DNA of 64,000 nt from Lolium rigidum (lineage: Eukaryota; Streptophyta; Magnoliopsida; Poales; Poaceae). Below are positions 53,347 to 64,000 of the stretch, piece by piece (position 1 is the first letter of the stretch; every line of letters begins with the position of its first letter). Under the pieces are notes generated by a model. It ran no database searches, was not told the origin of the DNA, and saw nothing but the letters and a program-made list of their open reading frames with translations. A program made the position numbers and the translations under genes. The stretch spans positions 182,682,017 through 182,746,016 of the forward strand of contig NC_061513.1 in the NCBI RefSeq assembly GCF_022539505.1, read 5' to 3'.

Positions 53347-54444
53347 GAGCATCCCCGCTCGACCGAGCGCTCCCCACGCCTGCAAATCCGGCGCAATTTC
53401 TCGTCCGGATTGGAGGAGAATTGGGCGTGGGGAGTAGTAGTTTCCAGCCGCGTGCCCAGGCGAAGTCGACGATGCGAATTTAAAAAACGGAAACTTGACA
53501 AACTACGGCTAAAAACGGGGTGAATATAGACTAAATTTAATGATATTTATTACATTACGAGGAGGTTCATACATAGAGGGCGAACTCGACTATATTTCGG
53601 GCCGGCCAGGGCGTCAAACGCTAATTTTTAAAACACGGCGCTCTACATGCCGAAAATGGCGGTCGAGATCACCGTGCCACACTACGTCAGCCGGCGCCGC
53701 CGGGCCGTCGTCGTTGGCCTGGCCGCGCTGCGCGGCCTCGGCTGCTTGCTGCCCTGGCCGGCGCCTCCCCACCCCGGGGATGGCTTTCTTGTACCAGCTC
53801 ATCGTCGGAGGACTTTCGGAGGTCGACGTGACGGGGGACAACGACGCCGGATGGGAGGTCGATCTGGCGGGACGCGCGCGACACCGCTCGTTGGCGGCTG
53901 GAGCGAGCGCGGGCGGCGAGTTGGCGTGCGGCGGCCAGGTCCAGGCAGCCGCCGCAGGCTCGCTCCGCCTGCTGGCGCTGGCCGGTGTGCCGCGGCCCGA
54001 GTCCGGTGCGGCAAGTGCATCCGTCGCGCTTCTCCTCCTGCATGTCGTGCGGCTGACACTGGCGATCGCTTTCCCCCGCCATCGCGGCGTCCTCCGCTAA
54101 GCGCTTCGCCTCCTCCCCGGCCAGAAGGCTTTTAAGGCGCGCCGCGCGCGGAAGACGATGCGTGGATGAGGACGACGATCGGTTTCTCTCACGCCGACAA
54201 GTTGGGGCTTCCGCCAGACGCTGCGGGAAGTTTCCTCGCCAAGCTGCGCGGCTGCGCGCCATCGTCCGGGTCTCGCCGAGCGCCCCGGGGGCCGGGGATG
54301 GCGTGGGATCGCCCCGGATGAACCCTAGGCCCAAATCCGGGACGAAAACGAGGAACCGGGGGGCGCGGCCCCGGGCCGAATTACGCCGGCCTGGATGAAA
54401 AAAGTGCTGCGGGGGCCTCGCCGGGGGGACGAGTGGAGATGCTC
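53347..54444 (-). mobile_element. PIF/Harbinger-like element, copy 2, frame-broken
   Basis: Same termini and TAA flanks (53344-53346, 54445-54447) as copy 1 but 1098 bp instead of 1029, with many one- to several-base insertions scattered along it. The ORF of copy 1 is broken in many places. This indel pattern looks like low-quality contig-end sequence as much as biological decay. Confidence 0.75.
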
Positions 54445-54547
54445 TAAGACCATCAGAGGCAGAAGCGAACCAATGGCTACGCCCGACGCAGGGGACGAGA
54501 CCGCTCAGATGGGTTTTAGTATCGCATCAACAGTCAAAAACTGCAAC

Positions 54548-54948
54548 GGAGGCTGAGTTACATGTAGCCCTTTATTTCTCAAAATCAAAAATTATATTTT
54601 TAAGGTTCCAAAAGATCTCAGAAAAAAATCTACATGTAGCCAACGGTGTATGCTTGAAACCTACAAAATCTTAATGAGAAATTCCTTGTATTCTAGGCTA
54701 TACAAAATGACAAAATCTCGAGAAGTTTTATAATTTTTTAAAATATGCACTATTCACTATACTTAGAATCCCACATTTTATCATTTTTGCTAGCCCAAAA
54801 TACAACCGAGACCTTACAATAAGATTTCGCACGCGACTATAAACCTCTATAATTGGCTACATCTACGATTGTTTTTCAAAAAAGAAGAATTAAAATATAT
54901 TTCCAAATTCTTAGTAAATAAAGAGCTACATGTGCTTCTTGGCCTTCC
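54548..54948. mobile_element. MITE upstream of DUF688, copy 2
   Basis: Same element as 36218-36601 with small indels; ends GGAGGCTGAG and GGCCTTCC. Confidence 0.65.
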
Positions 54949-55299
54949 ATTTACCCCACACCCCGTGATGGCCTCCATTTACCCACACACACAGAAGCTG
55001 CTACACCCTAGCCTTTTACCGTGTCATGCTATCTAGCATGGCGTCGAGCGTAGCACATCGTGCACAGTAGTATTGCAAAAAAAAAAAATCAGATCTAACC
55101 CATTTTGCGCTGAAATTTCAGAAAACAAAAAGGCAAGGCTTTGTTCCATTTCACTGCGATTTGTATGATATCTCCAAGTCACAACTTCCACTTATCGGTG
55201 TCACGCATCCGGACGCGCCGGCCTCTCCCCGCTCCCCCGAGTCTCTCCATCTACGTTTAGTGTGCGTAGTCCCGTGCGTCACTCATCTTCTGTGACCAC

Positions 55300-55307
55300 T
55301 TTATATC
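55300..55307 (+). promoter_or_regulatory. Putative TATA box of the DUF688 gene, copy 2
   Basis: TTTATATC as in copy 1, 116 bases before the ATG. Three bases just upstream are missing relative to copy 1. Confidence 0.4.
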
Positions 55308-55422
55308 GTTCACGACGATCGTCTTGCTTGCGCGCAGAGAGCTTCCGCGCGAGATCGGCCGTGGACGTACGAACGTCTTAAGATCACCGCAGCAGCGCGC
55401 GAGCAGAGAGCCGACGCAATAT

Positions 55423-57572
55423 ATGGGGACGGAAAAGGCTACGAAGACGACGGCGAGCACCGGGAAGACGCCCGCGCTCTGCCTCTACCACGTCCGCGCA
55501 CGGCAGCGAACGAGCAAGGTGCTCGGGCTGGACTCGCCGTCGTGCCCGTCCACGCCGCCGCTCCGCTCCCGCATCACGGTGCCCTTCCTCTGGGAGGACA
55601 CGCCTGGGAAACCCAAGCTGCGTGAAGCCGCGGCCAGCGCTCTGCTCTTCCCTTCGGCCGCCGCCGCGAGCCCACTTCCTGCTGACGGTGGCGCCACTGC
55701 CACGGCAGGCGGTGATCGCGAGGGTGTCGCTGTTGTACGCCCCGCGCCGCTGAAGCTGCCGCCGCGGCTGCAGGTGGCGCCCAGGGCGGAACACTCGTTC
55801 TCTTCGCCCAAGACCGTGCTCCAGGGTCCCTACGTTGGTGGCGGTCGCGGAGACAAGCCGCCAAGGCCAGTGAGGAGGAGTGGGAGCACGGTGAGCTGCC
55901 GGATGATGCCAGGCACCGGCGGGGCCGCGTTTTCCTGGAGGAAGGTCACGCCGGCGTCGGCGGGGGTCAAGAAAGACGGCCACCATGATCACGACGCCTC
56001 GTGCTCTTCGCCAGCGGCGTCGTCGTCCACGTCCTCGTCGTCCTCCTCCTCGTCATCCTCCATGTCGTACTTCTTCGACGTCCACAGCCGTGGATCAGGT
56101 CACTGGCAGCAAGCCGACGGGCGCGAGGTCTCGGAGGACGGCAACGTAGGGGACGACGGCGCCAAGGGATCGGTCAGGATCACCAGGTTCAGGAGGAACA
56201 AGAGCCTTCCCAATGTTTCCACGACGCATCTGTGGGTAAGTCCCTGCTCACATTTTCGCCTTTCCTTCGTTTTTCATGCCTCTTCATCTTACAACGAGTG
56301 CTGCATCCACTCTGGTTACTACATAAGCTTATGTGAAAATAAGTACGGAGTAGTATTAAGCAGCAGATAAAAGCAAATACCACGTAGAACAGTTTGGTTA
56401 ATATATACAACCTCCGTTCGAAAATAAGTCTCTCAACCATGTCTACATACGATCGAATGTAATGCGTCAAAACTGAGTGTGGACTTTTGTAGAATGAGCT
56501 ACACATAGCTCATTTTTTAATTTTTTATTATCAAAAAATAACATTTTGAAGTTTCAAAAAAGTCTGAAAGGTAATCTACATGTAGCCTTCTATCACTATA
56601 CTAAATGTGAACCCCAGATACCATATATTAGGGTTGCAAGCGACGCGGGATACGGCGGAAAGTTTTCATTAGTCATGGGCTAATTCCGATCAGATTTTAT
56701 TATAGTTTTGCTGTAATTCGGCGTTTGCGGGACGAACGCGGGACACCGCTTGCCCCCTACCATATATTTTAAGGAAGAATTTATCATTTTTGCACAGCCT
56801 TATGAGGTATTTCGAGTTGAAATTTGCAGGTTGGTAGAACACGAGCTTGTCTACATCTAGACTTATTTTCAGATATTTAAAAACTTTAAAATATCTTTTT
56901 TTTTTAGTTTTCAAAGAACGAGCTACACATAGCTCGAGCTACGTTTTTGGTTTCCAGTCAAAACATATTTATTCAAGTTAATATCTGAAATAAGAGTTTC
57001 AAAGTCTTCCTTCATGACATGGGCACAGTATGTTTTTTTGCTGCCGGAGTGCGCGCAATTATCTTGTTCAGTCTTGGTGAAGGTGGGATCATCCAACATA
57101 CCGCATCTTAGTGCGAGAGCTCAGTATAACAAAAACCATAATCACCACCAATTAGTTAATTCCTTGAAAAAGAAAATGAAATTTGTATCTCACACATGAG
57201 CAAGAAAAAGTATTGCATGCACTCCGTATGATTGTGAAAATATAGAGTGGTGATCTATAATTTCAAGTGAAATTAATTGGTATCGTACGTATCTCATACC
57301 CTTCGGCCTCTCGAGCTTTCTTCTCCATTGAAAATTTACAACCGGCATAGCTACCAACGCTTTTTATTCAAGAATCCAGGGGGTCTATATGCTCTAGACC
57401 TAGTAGAAGGCTAAAGTTAAACTGAAGTTTGGTGCACACCCGTTCTTCCTAATGGTAGTGTTAACTTACTGTTTTGTTTTAACATCACCCATGCGATGGG
57501 CTTATGCGGAAATGTATTTGTTGGCAGGCCAGCATCCGCAAGGGCGTCAAGCAGATCAGTCCATGGAGCTAG
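55423..57572 (+). CDS. DUF688-type plant protein, copy 2 (two exons: 55423-56235, 57528-57572)
   Basis: Same structure as copy 1: 813-base exon 1, donor GGGTAAGT, acceptor TTGGCAG and a 45-base last exon, 285 codons. Substitutions relative to copy 1 include S13T, A60T in the VPFLWED(A/T)PGKPK motif, and a cluster around PPRLQVAPRAEHSFSS; all are conservative enough for both to be functional. The donor here is a better consensus (GTAAGT) than the GTAAAG of copy 1. The intron holds the same nested MITEs. It would be a recent paralogue if the duplication is real, or the other allele if it is not. Confidence 0.84.
56496..56935. mobile_element. Intronic MITE with nested hAT-like MITE, copy 2
   Basis: Same positions in the intron as copy 1; the nested hAT-like element is 56629-56759 with CCATATAT on each side (56621-56628, 56760-56767). 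Confidence 0.65.
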
Positions 57573-58281
57573 GACCTTATAAAGGAGAAGCATCACCGTA
57601 CTGCTTGCATTTTATCCATCGATCGCTACAAAAGCAGCCGCTTCGTTGGTCAATCAAGGCACATGCAGAAACATGAGGGCGCTAATTAACTTCGAATGGC
57701 TCATGCAAGACAGAGATCGGTTTATAGATAATCATGTACATATTGTCAACTTGACACAATACTAACTCAATAAGCGAGAAACATTATGAGCGGCTATGGT
57801 TGAACTAGTACGGATTTGTCAGGATGAGTCTCTACGGAGGCCAGTTGGAGATCTTAATATTATTAGATGTCAAGAGAAAATAAGATGATACTGAGATCTT
57901 AATATTATTAGATGTCAAGAGAAAATAAGATGATACTATCAATGCTCTGTGGCCGTTTAATTTTTAATGCCATAATCGAGAGTCTCGATTTGAGAGAATA
58001 GTGCTCTGAGACAAACAATTCACTTGGACAAATGGCGCATACACACCAGCTTATGAAAAGTTAGATAGAGTTTTAACCAGTGCTGATGGGAAGAAAATTT
58101 TCGTCTTATTTCGGTTTAGGCTTTACCTTGTTCTGGATCTGATCATACTCCTTTACTCCTAGAATCCGAGAGCAAACTCATCTTGAAAATAAAGCAACTT
58201 TCTCTTTTCAGTTAGCATATGGCTCGAGTAGAAAGGCTTCTTTTATTTAGAGGGATTGATTTTCATGGACATAAGGCAGAA
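57573..58281. other. 3' flank of DUF688 copy 2
   Basis: Nearly identical to 39218-39926, including the 45-base tandem duplication (57848-57892, 57893-57937). No gene. Confidence 0.5.
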
Positions 58282-58487
58282 GATAGTGTTGAATAGCACG
58301 TTTGTTACGGTTTGTAACCACCTCTTATTCTGTAGTTAGGATCGTTCTCACGCCTTGCACGTTCTCTGTGTGGACCTCTGCATCGCCACTACTCCCCTAA
58401 TTGCACTACATAAACCTGCTCTCTGAATGAATACAACAACTAATTCTACACTATTGTTTGTCTTCTTGGTATCAGAGCACAGTCTCA

Positions 58488-59587
58488 ATGGCCGACGACG
58501 ATCTCCCTCCATCCCAAACTCCCGCCACCTCCTCCGTTCAGATCCCACCCATCTCCTCCCCTCTTGAGCCCCAGACCCCTCTCTCTGGGCACTCTCCCAT
58601 CCCCAGGGCACCACCCACACCGGAAAACACAGACCCACTGCATCTCGGCGCCCTCGTCGCTAACCTGCCAGTTCTCCCAAGCCAAAACGCGCCGCCAGCC
58701 ATGGCCCAACTCCCACCTCTCTCCTTCCCAACCCACACCCACCCCATTCTCTCTGTCCACATCTCCAACTATGTCAAATTCCAGGTCAATTCAACCGGCG
58801 CGAACTTCTCCAAATGGCGACAAATCTTCACCTTCCTCTTCACCATGTACAAGGTCGTGGATCACGTTACCGAGGGCGCTGCCCCGGCCAATCCCGACGA
58901 CAACTGGCTGGCCGTTGATATCCACCTTTCGTGTGGTTCCTGGCCACGCTCAGTGACGATCTGTACCGCCTCGTCCAGGGCGCGGACGGCCGCGCCTTCT
59001 CCACATGGTCTCGCCTTCACCGCTTCTTCTACGACAATCAGGCGAGTCGCTACGTCTACCTCAGCAAGGCCTTCCGCAACTGCCCTCGTGGTGATCTTCC
59101 AATTGCCACCTACGCCAGCAAGCTTCAGGCGATCGCCAACGATCTGGCCGCGATCGAGCGGCCGGTCGACGAGGACGATCTTGTTCTCCCGTTCCTCGAC
59201 GGCCTCGGCAAGCAGTACAAGCTCCAGGCCACGATCATCAAGGGTGGGGGCCCCCTGCCCAACTTCTCCGACGCGTGCTCCCGGCTTCAGCTGTGCAAGG
59301 TCGACGAGGTGACCGCGCAGCGCCAGGAGAGCGCCCAGGCCAACGCGCAGGCACACGCCGTCCAGAGTGGTGCCGGCCCGTCCCGTCCCGCTGGCGTCAG
59401 CCCCAATTACCGGGGACGCAATCCGATCCCTGGATTCATTCACGGTGGGCAGACCGGCGGGCAACGCGGATCTGGCGATCGCGGCAACGCCAACGGCTCG
59501 CGCGGATGTGGATCCGGTGATCGCGGCAACTCCACCCCGTTCGGGGCCCCTTCTGGCAGTCGTGTCGGCGGTGCGCAACAGCCGTGA
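58488..59587 (+). pseudogene. Copia gag, copy 2
   Basis: As copy 1, including the shared frameshift near 58925 and the shared TGA at 59585. A six-base in-frame deletion removes one Asn-Ala pair in the Gly/Asn-rich tail. Confidence 0.82.
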
Positions 59588-62500
59588 ATGGCCTACTTTG
59601 CACCCATGGGGACGCTGTTCCCACCGCGCTCACCGTGGATTCCGCCCAACTCCTCCGGCATCCTTGGTTCGCGGCCCGGTGCGCTGACCCAGGCGTACCC
59701 GATGATGGCGTCCACTCCAAGCCCGCCCCAGTACCAGGCTCCGCCGATGCACCAGTACATGCCGTCGACGTCATACCAGCCGCATGCCGCGCCTCAATAC
59801 CAGTCGCCCTCATGGGATTACGTCTCAATGATGGCCTCTGCCCCAAGCTACGGCTCTGCCTTCTCCGCTCAAGGTGCAGATTGGATCATGGATTCCGGCG
59901 CTATATCGCACGTCACTGGTAATCCATTAGCACATAATTCTGGTCATACAATCGTAGGCAATGGCTCTCGTCTTCCTATTACTACTACCGGTACTGCCCA
60001 TCTACCACCCCATCCTTTCGCTCTCAACAACGTCCTCGTTTCTCCCGAAATTATTCAAAGTCTTATCAGTACTCGTTAATTTGTTTGTGATAATGCTTGT
60101 TCCGTCGAATATGATCCGTTTGATTTTTCTATGAAGGATCTCACAACCAGGGACCTCATTATGAGGTCCAATAGCACCGGCAACTTGTACCCCTTCTTTA
60201 GCAACAATGATGTCTCTTCTCCGGCGGCACTCTCCATCACCAATGATCTGTGGCACCGTCGGCTAGGCCACTCCAGCTCCTCGGCCCTCTCACATTACCC
60301 CTTAGATTTTCTTTCCCACTATAATAAACACAACGCCACCACATCATTGTGTGACGCGTGCCAATTAGGGAAGCATACACGCATTCCTTTTTCACTTTCC
60401 CATTCTAGAGCTACAATGCCTTGGACCTCACCGATTATAAGTTGTTCCAGTTATAAATACTATCTTATTGTGTTAGATGATTTTTCTCATTATTCTTGGG
60501 CTTTCCATTTACGCAACAAATCCGATACTTGTGACATGCTTGTACGTTTCTTTTCCTATGTATCCACCCAATTTCGAACCACCATCCGATGTATGCAGGG
60601 TGATAATGGCGGCGAGTTTCTCACCACTTCTCTTCGCGAACACTTCTCCAAAAACGGCATTGCTCTCCGCCTATCTTGCCTCTACACCTCTCCGCAAAAT
60701 GGACGTGTTGAGCGCATGATCCGCACAACTAACGACCTAGTCCGTACCCTTCTCCTCCAAGCCAAACTCCCTCCTACCTTTTGGGTAGAAGCTCTACACA
60801 CCGCCAATCACCTCATCAACATCCGACCCTCCCGTGCCGTTCCGAACCTCACTCCACACTTCCTCCTTCACGGCTCACACCCAACATATGACCATCTCCG
60901 CACATTTGGATGTTTGTGCTATCCTAACCTCAACTCCACTACCACCCACAAACTCTCCCCTCGCACATCTCGCTGTATATTTCTAGGTTATCCACGCGAG
61001 CGAAAGGGTATAGATGTTTTGATCTTGATAGCCGCCGTGTCGTTATTTCTTGTCATGTGGTTTTTGACGAACATCATTTTCCGTTCCAGGCCAGCCCCAT
61101 CCGACACCACACAGCCACCAGCCACACCAGATCCCATCCCTGCCACCCACATCCCCGCCGAATCCCGTTCCCAATCATTGGCCACGGGTCCCCCACCACC
61201 TGATCCGCAACCCGCCCGTCTCGTGCTGCCACGCGCCCCACCTGGTCGGCCACCCTCCCACGCCCCGCGTCTGGCGCCTCGATCCGCCTCGCCTACCGCG
61301 CCTAGATGCTCCTCGCCTGCCGCACGCGCATCTCCTTCGACTGCTGCGCGTTTCCCGCCCAGCCAACCTTCCGCCGACCCCACCGCATCCACCTCGTGCT
61401 CCACCCCACGCGCAAACTGCCCCTCTGCCACCGCTGCTCCACCATCACCACCCATTCCCATGCCGCCACCTCAGCAGGACCTACCACCACGCGCTATACC
61501 GGTAGAACCACCCCAGAATCTACACAGAATGTCCACACACGCCAAATCTGGCTATTTTATGCCCAAAGAATTTCAACCTCACTGTTTCCGCTACTTCCGC
61601 TGCTCCTTCACCACTCCCGTCCATGTATCGTGCTGCTCTAAAGGACCCCCATTGGCACGAAGCTATGATCGATGAATTTAATGCGCTAATTCGGAATGAC
61701 ACGTGGTGTTTAGTGCCTTGTCCTGCAGGTGTCAATGTGGTGACCGGGAAGTGGATCTTTAGGCACAAGATGAACTCCGATGGCACCCTTGCGCGCTACA
61801 AAGCTCGTTGGGTGCTCCGTTGGTTCACTCAACAAGCTGGCGTTGATTATGGAGAAACATTCAGCCCGGTGGTGAAACCGGCCACCATCCGCGTCGTCCT
61901 CAGCATTGCCACCGCCCATCAGTGGCCCATTCACCAGCTTGACGTCAAAAACGCCTTCATCCATGGTGAGCTTGCCGAGACCGTCTATTGCACACAACCC
62001 TCGGGCTTTGTCGACGCCTCCCAGCCCACTCATGTGTGCCGCCTCAAAAAATCCCTCTACGGCCTCAAACAAGCTCCCCGTACATGGTTCCTTCGATTCA
62101 CCACCTACCTTCATTCTCTTGGGTTCGTCACCTCCAAATGTGATTCATCCCTCTTCATACATCGCATCGCCACATCCACTGCCTACCTCCTCCTCTATGT
62201 CGATGACATCATCATCACCGCTAGCAACACCACCACCCTCTGCCACGTCATTGATTCCTTGAACCGTGAGTTCTCTATGAGTGATCTAGGTGATGTCCAC
62301 CATTTCTTTGGTGTCAATGTGCAGCGCACGCCCCGCGGTCTCTTCTTGAGCCAGCAGCAGTATGCCCTTGAGATACTCGAGCGTGCCAACATGACCAACT
62401 GCAACCTCATCTCCACACCCATTGACACTAAGTGCATGCTCTACGGTGCGATGGCAAGCTCTCTGCCGATCCCTCCCTCTACCACAGCCTCGCCGGAGCT

Positions 62501-63160
62501 CTCTAGTACTTACCCTCAACTCGCCCCAACCTATCTCACGCCGTGCAACAAGTTTGCCTCTTCATGCACGCCCCCCGTGAGTCTCACTTCCATCTGGTCA
62601 AACGCATCCTCCGCTACGTCCAGGCCACCTCACACTTCGGTCTCCAGCTGCACGCCAACTCTTCTTCCGCTCTGGTGGCTTACTCAGACGCCGACTGGGC
62701 CGGCTGTCCCGACACCCGGCGTTCCACGTTCGGGTTCCGCGTGTTCCTCGGCGCCAACCTCGTGTCTTGGTCATCGAAACGGCAACCAACTATGTCCAGA
62801 TCCAGCGCGGAGGCGGAGTACCGCGCGGTTGCCAACTGCATTGCGGAGACGGTCTAGCTACGACGAGCTTCTCACTGAGCTTCATCTTCCCGCCGTCGCT
62901 GCCACGGTGGTTTACTGCGACAATGTGAGTGCTACTTACATGTCTTCCAACCCCGTGCAACACCAGAGGACGAAGCACATCGAGATCGACCTACACTTCG
63001 TTCGGGATCGCCTGGCGCTCGGGGAGGCTCGTGTCCTCCATGTACCCACGAGCTTGCAGTATGCCGACATTTTCACCAAGGGGCTCCCCACTGTTGTCTT
63101 CGAGGAATTCCGATCCAATCTCAACGTCCTCTCCAACCCGGTTTCGACTTGCGGGGGGGG
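59588..63160 (+). pseudogene. Copia pol, copy 2
   Basis: As copy 1 with extra lesions. A 27-base in-frame deletion lies just after the protease motif (near 59923). CAA has become TAA at 60077. A 24-base in-frame deletion near 60425 removes the residues around HCDL, including the first catalytic aspartate of integrase. The integrase/RT junction is shifted differently (one base fewer near 60998). The RT box LLLYVDDIIIT and RNase H motifs remain. Confidence 0.87.
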
Positions 63161-63356
63161 GGTGTTGAATAGCACGTTTCTTACCGTTTGTAACCACCTC
63201 CTATTATGTAGCTAGGACCTGTTCTCACGCCTTGCACGTTCCCTGTGTGGACCTCTGCATCGCCACTACTCCCATAATTGTACTACATAAACCTGCTCTC
63301 TGAATGAATACAACAACCAATTCTACTATTGTTTGTCTTCTGATAGTGACCGTATA

Positions 63357-63358
63357 CT

Positions 63359-63437
<79 letters not shown>

Positions 63438-64000
63438 CCAAGCCTTTCAGTCCCAAACAAGATGGGGTAGGCTAGAGTTGAAACCCATAAGATCTCGAAG
63501 CCAAGTCATGGTTCCGGAACGTGGATAGCTAACTTCCACGCACCCCTGTCCATGGCTAAATCTTTGTCGATATTCCAAACCTTCAGGTCTCTCTTAACAG
63601 ACTCCTCCCATGTCAAGTTAGGTCTACCACGACCCCTCTTAACATTCTCAGCACGCTTTATCCGTCCGCTATGCACTGGCGCTTTCGGAGGCCTCTGTTG
63701 GATATGTCCCAACCATCTGAGACGATGTTGGACCAGCTTCTCTTCAATCGGTGCTACCCCAACTCTCTCCCGTATATCGTCATTCCGTACCCGATCCTTT
63801 CTTGTGTGGCCACATATCCATCTCAACATGCGCATCACTGCTACACTTAACTGTTGGATATGTCGTCTCTTCGTTGGCCAACACTCCATGCCATACAACA
63901 TCGCAGGTCGGATAGATGTCCTATAAAACCCGCCTTTTAGCTTTTGTGGCACTCTCTTGTCATAGAGTACGCCAGAAACTTGGCGCCACTTCATCCAACC
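63357..64000 (-). mobile_element. RTE LINE, copy 2, runs off the window end
   Basis: The (TTG)n tail is here a clean plus-strand CAA tract of about 80 bases (63357-63437). The RT C-terminal part is open on the minus strand from 64000 to the stop at 63506 and matches 45649-46137. Confidence 0.87.

Larger units (their letters stand above)
58287..63341 (+). mobile_element. Ty1/copia retrotransposon, copy 2
   Basis: The same insertion as copy 1 (identical site, GATAG duplications at 58282-58286 and 63342-63346), without the MITE in the 5' LTR. LTRs are 58287-58466 and 63163-63341; the polypurine G run is shorter (nine G). Confidence 0.9.

Overview
The window is nuclear DNA from a large, repeat-rich plant genome. 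Three things place it in a cool-season (Pooideae) grass: LTR retrotransposon families with TGATACGTCTC-type termini and tRNA-Asp or tRNA-iMet primer sites, CACTA elements with Triticeae-type proteins, and RTE LINEs with (TTG)n tails. It could be a Triticeae species or a ryegrass-like species; this is an inference from repeat style. Almost everything is nested transposable-element sequence. The only ordinary host gene is a DUF688-type gene, present twice and intact both times. Two runs of exactly 100 N (18433-18532 and 53229-53328) are scaffold joins.

Layout. 1-8264: an antisense LTR inside the 3' end of an Athila/Sabrina-like Ty3/gypsy element (3' LTR 2351-3934), which itself sits in the integrase of a minus-strand Ty3/gypsy element (3935-8264) whose reverse transcriptase is split by a solo LTR (5042-6579). 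8265-18655: a minus-strand Tat-lineage Ty3/gypsy element with a 385-bp 3' LTR, an intron-bearing additional ORF in antisense orientation (10015-13929), and a decayed pol with protease, RT, RNase H, a second RNase H and integrase. 18656-26282: a CACTA transposon with decayed transposon genes, a complete smaller CACTA element (21223-23312, TSD CTC), and a 78-codon ORF for an RNase-H1-type hybrid-binding domain plus one membrane helix. 26283-31162: a second copy of the minus-strand gypsy element, including the same LTR insertion, joined through one LTR to the pol end of a further element. 31163-35090: an LTR, Harbinger-like remnants and unassigned DNA. 35091-46575: a Harbinger-like element, MITEs, the DUF688 gene, a Ty1/copia element and an RTE LINE. 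46576-53228: an antisense LTR piece and a gag-only Sabrina-like element. 53347-64000: the 35.1-46.1 kb block again.

The two DUF688 genes (37068-39217 and 55423-57572) keep identical exon lengths and splice sites and differ by a handful of residues. The duplicated block starts exactly at an N gap, and its first ~1.75 kb carries many small indels, so a heterozygous-haplotype or assembly duplication is a serious alternative to a true tandem duplication of about 18.3 kb. The gypsy segments at 6.3-8.3 and 26.3-28.3 kb flank the first gap in the same way.

No tRNA, rRNA or CRISPR was seen. The least ordinary items are the membrane-anchored hybrid-binding microprotein in the CACTA element, the spliced antisense gene of the Tat element, and the repeated polypurine-tract motifs of two LTR families.
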